A stretch of DNA of 64,000 nt, from assembly GCF_023231945.1 (NCBI RefSeq), contig NZ_JAJLJH010000001.1:1302001-1366000 (forward strand), written 5' to 3'. The notes under the pieces are model-generated. The model searched no databases and had not been told where the DNA came from. It saw only the letters and a list, made by a program, of their open reading frames with translations. The DNA comes from Scleromatobacter humisilvae. GTDB taxonomy: Bacteria > Pseudomonadota > Gammaproteobacteria > Burkholderiales > Burkholderiaceae_C. The translations under genes were made by a program, and so were the position numbers. Shown piece after piece: positions 59,103 to 64,000 of the stretch (position 1 is the first letter of the stretch; every line of letters begins with the position of its first letter).

Positions 59103-59129
59103 GACGCGCGGGCAGGCACAAAGGTGACC
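59103..59129 (-). promoter_or_regulatory. Degenerate ECF41-type promoter upstream of the second CMD gene
   Basis: On the minus strand GGTCACC (59129-59123), 16 nt and CGTC (59106-59103) keep the GTCAC core, spacing and -10. The orientation is correct for the CMD gene (start 58984). Confidence 0.45.
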
Positions 59130-59227
59130 GATGACGGAAAGATTCCCGCGAGCGCGCGGGGCCTCGCCCACCCGCGTGGTCGAACGCGCACATGAGTCAA
59201 GAATCGAGTGACATGAGGAACCTGCCC

Positions 59228-60454
59228 ATGAAGACGAGTGCAATCATCCTGGCTGCGGCCCTTGGCATCACGGGAGCGGATTGCCGGGCCTCGGATATCG
59301 CCATCGTCCATGCCAGGATCTATCCGGCGCCGGGCGTTGCCACGCTCGTCGACGGCATGGTGCTGATCCACGACGGCCGGATCGCCGCGGTCTCGGATCG
59401 CGTCGCGCTGCCGCCGGGCACCACAGTACTGGCTTGCGATGGCTGCGTCATCCTTGCGGGCTTCTGGAACGCCCACGTCCACTTCGTCGGGCCCCAGTGG
59501 CTTGGCGTTGCGCATCTGCCGCCCCGGACGCTGGAGCGGCAACTCCAGCAAATGCTCACGCATTCCGGATTCACGTCGGTCGTCGACACGGGATCGGATC
59601 CAGCCGTCACGAACGAGTTGAGGCGACGCATCGAGCGCGGGGAAGTCGCGGGACCGCACATCCGGACGGCCGGCCTGCCGGTGTTTCCCGCCAAGGCCCT
59701 GCCCTTCTATCTGGCCGACCTGCCCTCTGGTTTCACCACGAAAGTGGGCCAGCCCGCATCGCCCGATGAAGCCCGGGACTTTGTTGCGAGAAATCTTGCC
59801 GCCGGCGCAGACATCACCAAACTGTTCACAGGTTCGATCGTTGCTCCCGAACAGGTGCAGCCGATGCGCCGTGACATCGCCGCCGCCGCAGCGTCCGAAT
59901 CGCATCGCCTGGGTGCGATCGTCTTTGCGCATCCGACGAACCTTGAAGGGGTTCGCATCGCCACGGCCAGCGGCGTCGACGTACTTGCGCACGCGCTGGA
60001 AGACGTTCATGGTTTCGACCAGACCGAGATCCGGGACCTCGCCCGAAGACGCGTCACGATCGTCCCCACGCTGAAGCTGTTCGCCCAGGACAGGAACATC
60101 CAGGAAATTCGACGCCTCGTGCTCAGGGCCCATCGCGCCGGCGTCCCCCTGGTGTTCGGAACCGACACGGGGTTTCTCGCCGACTACGACGTCTCCGAGG
60201 AATACAGGCAGCTGTCCCTGGCTGGCCTGAAGATCGACGACATCCTGGCCATGTTGACGACCGCGCCCGCAGCGTTGTTCAAGACCACGAGCCACCAAGG
60301 GCGTGTTGCTCCGGGCATGGACGGCGACCTGACCGTGCTCGGGTCGGACCCGAAGTCGGAAGGTGTTCGCGCGTTCTCCGATGTCCGCTACACGATCCGC
60401 GCGGGCAAGGTGCTGTTCGATCGCGCCCATCCGGAAGCGGATCAGAGCGATTGA
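59228..60454 (+). CDS. Exported metal-dependent amidohydrolase B
   Basis: A 408-residue amidohydrolase with a signal peptide ending TGADCRA. Metal-site strings are AGFWNAHVHF (HxH), AGADITKLFTGSI (likely carboxylated Lys), GAIVFAHPTN and DVLAHALED (His), and FGTDTGFLADYDV (Asp). GAGGA lies upstream of the ATG at 59228. It resembles the enzyme at 49715-51067 in family and export but is diverged. Its 3' end overlaps the convergent LysR gene by 13 nt. Confidence 0.85.
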   Translation: MKTSAIILAAALGITGADCRASDIAIVHARIYPAPGVATLVDGMVLIHDGRIAAVSDRVALPPGTTVLACDGCVILAGFWNAHVHFVGPQWLGVAHLPPRTLERQLQQMLTHSGFTSVVDTGSDPAVTNELRRRIERGEVAGPHIRTAGLPVFPAKALPFYLADLPSGFTTKVGQPASPDEARDFVARNLAAGADITKLFTGSIVAPEQVQPMRRDIAAAAASESHRLGAIVFAHPTNLEGVRIATASGVDVLAHALEDVHGFDQTEIRDLARRRVTIVPTLKLFAQDRNIQEIRRLVLRAHRAGVPLVFGTDTGFLADYDVSEEYRQLSLAGLKIDDILAMLTTAPAALFKTTSHQGRVAPGMDGDLTVLGSDPKSEGVRAFSDVRYTIRAGKVLFDRAHPEADQSD

Positions 60455-61347
60455 GGGCCCTGCATCAGTGCCTTCAACCAACGCACGAACTCGACGATGG
60501 TCTCGCGTTCGGGATGGTCGGGCGTTGCCACGGCAGAAAAGCGCAGGCCGGGCAGGCTCAGAGGGTGCACCTGCACCAAACGGCCTTGTACCAGTTCACC
60601 GCGCACCAGGACGCTGCTCAGCAGTGCCACGCCCACACCATCGAGAGCTGCCTGCGCGACGAGGGCCTCGTCGCTGAAATTCACGCAGTCCGACTCATTG
60701 AAACCAGGCGAGCCGGCAGCAGTCATCCAGCGCCCCCATGTGGGGCCGCCGAGTTGTTCGTTCTTCCAGCGGAAGTGCAGCAGGCGTTGCCGTTTCAGCG
60801 CCGCCGCCGTCAGGCCTCCGCGGGCCAGGCCCGGCACCGCCACTGGGATGTACTCGTCGTCGGCGAGGGGCCAGGCGTCCAGTGACCCGTGATCGCCACG
60901 ACCGTAGCGCACCGCCACGTCCGCTTCACCGCGACGCAGGTCCACCAGCCGCTCGGTCGCGTCGATCGCAAGTGTCGTCTCCGCATGCGCGGAGTAGAAC
61001 TGCGGCAACGCTGGCACGATGACGCGTGACGCGAAGGCCGGCGTGACACTGATGCGAATGTGGCGGCTCGAAGCCGACAGTTCGTTGACCCCGGCGGCCA
61101 TGCGGTCGAAGCTGTCACGCAACACCGGGTACAGCCGCAGCGCCGCGGGCGTGAGCGCGATCGAGCGCGGCAGGCGCTCGAACAGTCGTGTACCGACCAG
61201 GCTCTCGAGGTGGCGAACCTGATGGCTCACTGCCGTAGCGGTGACGCATAACTCGTCGGCCGCGTTCTTGAGGCTGAGGTGGCGTGCCGCAGCCTCGAAT
61301 GCTCGCAATGCGTTCAACGGGGGCAGTTTTCGGCGCAGGGGCGTCAT
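60442..61347 (-). CDS. LysR-family regulator (GcvA-like)
   Basis: A 301-residue LysR protein starting MTPLRRKLPPLNALRAFEAA, the typical GcvA/AmpR-type opening, with ARHLSLKNAADELCVTATAV then SHQVRHLESLVGTRLFERLP. The substrate domain includes HIRISVTPAFASRVIVPALP. It is convergent with amidohydrolase B. Its target is probably upstream across the 351-nt gap toward the reductase gene, though no site was identified. Confidence 0.88.
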   Translation of the reverse strand: MTPLRRKLPPLNALRAFEAAARHLSLKNAADELCVTATAVSHQVRHLESLVGTRLFERLPRSIALTPAALRLYPVLRDSFDRMAAGVNELSASSRHIRISVTPAFASRVIVPALPQFYSAHAETTLAIDATERLVDLRRGEADVAVRYGRGDHGSLDAWPLADDEYIPVAVPGLARGGLTAAALKRQRLLHFRWKNEQLGGPTWGRWMTAAGSPGFNESDCVNFSDEALVAQAALDGVGVALLSSVLVRGELVQGRLVQVHPLSLPGLRFSAVATPDHPERETIVEFVRWLKALMQGPQSL

Positions 61348-61698
61348 GGCAAGTCGGGGGCGGTCCAATGCGCTCCGGCGTTCATGCTAGCCGCAATGGA
61401 TAGGCCTCACATGCCGCAAGGCGGGACGATTCGGCGCGGGGCGCGGTAGTTCCGACCCGTCCGCGAACCAAGGTGCGAATGCTTGCAGCCCGCTGAAGAA
61501 TCGAGACCGGTGGCTGCGACCTCGGCCCCCGAATGCGATGAAATTTACTCAGCCCCAGTCGAAGAATTACTCGGTTGATGACGAAGCGCGCGGCGCCGAC
61601 AGTGCTGTCTCGATCGGTTCGATCCCGTTCCCCGGATGTCGAGGAGCGTGAGGCTCGAACCACGCACAAGTCCAACCTCGAGGCCAACTGGATTGCCC
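61348..61698. other. Divergent intergenic region without a gene
   Basis: This 351-nt stretch lies between the GcvA-like LysR gene (minus) and the FMN-reductase gene (plus). I see no convincing coding frame, repeat or hairpin. It should hold both promoters and any LysR operator. Confidence 0.5.
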
Positions 61699-62352
61699 AT
61701 GATTAACGTGCTCGCCATCGATTCAAGTGCTCGCAACGAAGGCTCGCTCTCGCGCGAGATGTCGAAGCTCTTCCTGAAACACTGGCAGGTGCATCGCCCT
61801 CGGGATACATTGATCCGCCGCGACGTGGGAACCAGCCCGCCACCGATGCTGACCGAGGCCTGGATAGCGGCCTGCTTCACGCCGGATGAGCAGCAGACCG
61901 AACAACAGAAAGAAGTCCTGCGCTATTCAGACGAGGCCATCGACGAGTTGAAGCGAGCGGAGGTGATCGTGGTGTCGGCGCCCCGCTACAACTACGGGAT
62001 GCCGGCCGCATTGAAGGCCTGGTTCGACCAGGTCATCCGCATTCGCCGCACGTTCAGCTTCGACCGGACCGAGACGACATGGCCGCTGTCGCCGCTGCTG
62101 AGCGGCAAGAAGCTGGTACTGCTGACGGCTTCGGGGGAATTCGGCTTTGGCGTCGGCGGCATTCGAGAGGACCGGGAACACCTCGAGTCCCATGTTCGGA
62201 CTTGTGCCCACTACATTGGCGTCGCCCGGACGGACCTTCATTGCGTTGCGATCGAGTTCCAGGAGTTCGGCGATCAGCGCCATCGGCATTCGATCTCCGA
62301 TGCGCACGCGAAGATCGAGCGGCTGGCTCGTCATCTTGCCGTAGTGCAGTAA
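61699..62352 (+). CDS. FMN-dependent NADH-azoreductase-like flavodoxin-fold reductase
   Basis: A 217-residue protein of the AzoR/flavodoxin_2 family. The FMN phosphate loop is IDSSARNEGSLSREMSKLF. SAPRYNYGMPAALKAWFDQV is the typical flavin/dimer motif, and TASGEFGFG follows. These enzymes reduce quinones and azo compounds using NAD(P)H. The ATG at 61699 is used because the upstream extension lacks family sequence. The neighbouring divergent LysR gene may control it. Confidence 0.88.
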   Translation: MINVLAIDSSARNEGSLSREMSKLFLKHWQVHRPRDTLIRRDVGTSPPPMLTEAWIAACFTPDEQQTEQQKEVLRYSDEAIDELKRAEVIVVSAPRYNYGMPAALKAWFDQVIRIRRTFSFDRTETTWPLSPLLSGKKLVLLTASGEFGFGVGGIREDREHLESHVRTCAHYIGVARTDLHCVAIEFQEFGDQRHRHSISDAHAKIERLARHLAVVQ

Positions 62353-62439
62353 GTGCCACCGCATCCGCCGCGCGGGGCACTGCGCCGTAAGCGATTCGGC
62401 ACGGCATCTTGATTCGAGAGACCTCGCCCGCGGCCGTTG

Positions 62440-63067
62440 TCCGACGCAATGCTGACCTCCGAGGCCGGGGCCTGGAGGCACATCCCGATCCAGATCGCCG
62501 GCGCGGCGCCGGTGCTGTTCGCCGCCGCGGGAACCACCCTGGACTGGTCTCTTCCGACGCGCCGCGCCCAGCGTGTCGCTGCAGTGGTCGCTCCCGCGCC
62601 GCCAGCCGCCGGTTTCAGCGGGCTACGCGTCGCTGATCCGGTCGCTCCGGGACATCCTGGCGTCGGAGCCCGCGCTGCGCGAACGGGCCGCCTGGCAAGG
62701 ACTGTGCATGGCGGCGTTCGGCCTCTTCTGGACATCAATCGCGCTGCGGCTGTTTCAGCCGCCGTTCGGCCTGGGCCAACGGGGCATCGCAGTGTTCTCG
62801 CTGGCCGGGGCAACCGGCGTCGTGGTCGCGCCGGTCGCGGGCTGGGCGGGCGACAAGGACTGGAGCCGGGCGACGACGCGACTCGAGCATGCCGCGGTAC
62901 CGCTCGCGCTCGCACTCGCGTGGGTGGCCGGCAGTCCGGACGCCTTCTTTCCCTGGGCGCTTCCACAATCGATGCGCCTGCCGCTCATGGGCCTGTCGGC
63001 GGTGCTGCTGGATCTCGGCGTCATCGCGGACGTGAGATGCCGGCGGTTCCTGGACGAAAGAGTCTGA
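62440..63067 (+). pseudogene. Broken MFS transporter gene
   Basis: MFS-like sequence is split over two frames. One has AWRHIPIQIAGAAPVLFAAA (from about 62470). The other (62573-63067) has SAGYASLIRSLRDILASEP, AAWQGLCMAAFGLFWTSIAL, FSLAGATGVVVAPVAGWAGD and LPLMGLSAVLLDLGVIAD. The pieces match the middle and later helices of YnfM-like sugar or drug MFS carriers, whose usual length is about 400 residues. The N-terminal helices are missing, a frameshift lies near 62550-62600, and the C-terminus ends early in RCRRFLDERV. It is a decayed remnant. Confidence 0.75.
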
Positions 63068-63199
63068 GACGTGACCGGCTGGTGGCCGACTCAGAATCGA
63101 CATCGACCGCGCCAGATCGGGTGCCCGGGACTCGACGTTCGGACCGCCGAGCAGTGGACGTCAAGTCTCGCCACCCAAAGCCGAATTTCAAACTCGTGC

Positions 63200-63922
63200 T
63201 CACAGCGGGGTCCGAGCGCCGCCGTCGATGTCCAGCACCATGCCGGTCGCGAAGGTATTGCCAACCAGCATTTCCACGCACTGGGCGATGTCGTCCGGCA
63301 CGCCGGTACGGCCCACGGGCAGGCTCCTGGCCGCGCCGGCGAACATGCCGGCCTTGGCTTCGGCGGGCATACCGTCATAGGCCGGGGTGTCCACAAGGCC
63401 CGGCGAAACCACGTTCACGCGCAGAGGCGCCAGTTCCTTGGCCAGGGTTTGCGCCATCTGGGTGATGCCGCCGTTCACGGCTGCCAGGCCGGCGGTGCCG
63501 TTCATCGCGACCCGCGAGGCCGCGCCGGTCATGAAGACCACCGAGCCATCCCTGCGCAGGATGGGCAAGGCCGCTTGCAGGCTTTGCCAGTAGCCGACCA
63601 GCTTGGTGTGCAGCGCGATGCGCACGGCTTCCACGGGCAGTTGGGCGAAGGGGCCCCAGGCAGCAGGGCCGGCGGCAGCCAGCACCAGGTGGTCCAGGCG
63701 GCCGATGCGTCGCATCAGCGCCTTGAGCGAGGCCGGATCGGTGAAGTCGGCTTCGATGCTCATGGCTTTGCCGTCGAGGGAGGAGACGGCGGCGTCGAGC
63801 TTGGCCGCATCACGCCCCGTGATGAAGACTTCAGCCCCAGCTTGTACGAGGCGGCTGGCGCTGGCCAGGCCCATGCCACTGCTGCCGCCGATGATCAGGA
63901 TGCGTTGGTTGGCGATCGACAT
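63200..63922 (-). CDS. Short-chain dehydrogenase/reductase without the YxxxK motif
   Basis: A 240-residue SDR-fold protein. The cofactor motif GGSSGMG (12-18) is intact, the NNAG-equivalent is AAAGPA (83-88), and RVNVVSPGLVDTP is normal. The catalytic Tyr and Lys are replaced by Leu146 and Asn150 (GLAAVNGG), so classical hydride transfer is doubtful. A subset of SDRs with xxxNGG at this place is widespread. ATG at 63922 is chosen over 63928 because GGAG is better spaced. Confidence 0.85.
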   Translation of the reverse strand: MSIANQRILIIGGSSGMGLASASRLVQAGAEVFITGRDAAKLDAAVSSLDGKAMSIEADFTDPASLKALMRRIGRLDHLVLAAAGPAAWGPFAQLPVEAVRIALHTKLVGYWQSLQAALPILRRDGSVVFMTGAASRVAMNGTAGLAAVNGGITQMAQTLAKELAPLRVNVVSPGLVDTPAYDGMPAEAKAGMFAGAARSLPVGRTGVPDDIAQCVEMLVGNTFATGMVLDIDGGARTPL

Positions 63923-63975
63923 TTTCATTGCTCCGAGGGGTTCACGACGATGAACGAACTCTAGGGAGCGGTTGT

Positions 63976-63994
63976 CAATCCGTAAAATGGATTG
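63976..63994. promoter_or_regulatory. Inverted repeat upstream of the SDR gene, possible operator
   Basis: CAATCC (63976-63981) and GGATTG (63989-63994) flank a 7-nt AT-rich centre, 54 nt upstream of the SDR start at the window edge. The shape suits a TetR or HxlR/MarR-type dimer site whose gene would lie beyond the window. Confidence 0.4.
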
Positions 63995-64000
63995 TCGTTA

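Noticed and set aside
1-64000. tRNA genes, CRISPR arrays, insertion sequences or prophage
   Set aside because: No cloverleaf-like sequence, regular repeat-spacer pattern, transposase or phage structural gene was seen on either strand.

Overview
The window is GC-rich DNA from a Gram-negative bacterium, most likely a betaproteobacterium of the order Burkholderiales. The evidence is a Bug/TctC-type tricarboxylate-binding protein with a TctA-type permease, TctDE- and QseBC-like two-component systems, Gram-negative porins ending in Phe, a PEP-CTERM surface protein and many LysR regulators. I see no tRNA, rRNA, CRISPR array, insertion sequence or prophage. All of it reads as chromosomal accessory or catabolic DNA.

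Layout. (1) 0-5.1 kb: TonB-dependent receptor, secreted S1/P1 nuclease and a PBP5-type D,D-carboxypeptidase. (2) 5.1-11.6 kb: a beta-propeller / outer-membrane protein / COG4705 membrane-protein operon, a PEP-CTERM protein and an OmpR-type two-component system. GGCTAA half-sites with an 11-bp period occur at both promoter regions, which suggests one regulon. (3) 11.6-17.5 kb: a porin, an orphan TRAP binding protein, and a three-gene operon of NitT/TauT-type binding protein, response regulator and histidine kinase. (4) 17.8-45.3 kb: a large catabolic cluster, described below. (5) 45.5-64 kb: a patchwork of stress and detoxification genes with two ECF41-type sigma-factor loci, each near CxxC carboxymuconolactone-decarboxylase (CMD) family genes, plus amidohydrolases, LysR regulators, a GST, an MDR dehydrogenase, a flavodoxin-fold reductase, a broken MFS gene and an atypical SDR.

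The catabolic cluster looks like an undescribed pathway for an aromatic or polycarboxylic acid. It encodes a LigB-like extradiol dioxygenase, a close homologue of LigJ (4-oxalomesaconate hydratase), two LigI-like amidohydrolases and an HpcH/HpaI-type aldolase. It also encodes a thiamine-diphosphate enzyme, two cytoplasmic proteins of the 4,5-dihydroxyphthalate decarboxylase family and a ketoglutarate-semialdehyde-type dehydrogenase. Uptake proteins are a porin, two orphan binding proteins, a fused TctA-TctB permease and tandem MFS carriers. A plausible flow is uptake, decarboxylation or ring opening, lactone hydrolysis and hydration, then aldol cleavage to central 2-oxoacids. The substrate is not determinable from sequence. 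Several enzymes deviate at metal-site positions (dioxygenase Q98, aldolase G202, Asn in both LigI-like proteins), so this may be a divergent branch.

Two regulatory layers can be read in this cluster. A double CAT(C/T)GG-type operator lies exactly 35 nt upstream of a TANNAT -10 box at three promoters, and a related copy lies beside a LysR regulator that has two tandem HTH domains. A second long motif is duplicated, with its -10 box in fixed register, in front of the second MFS gene and in front of the TolB-like/OMP/lactonase operon. These two copies flank an AraC-type regulator. In region 5, TGTCACA-N16-CGTC, the signature ECF41 promoter, occurs five times, two of them directed antisense into the 3' end of a neighbouring gene.
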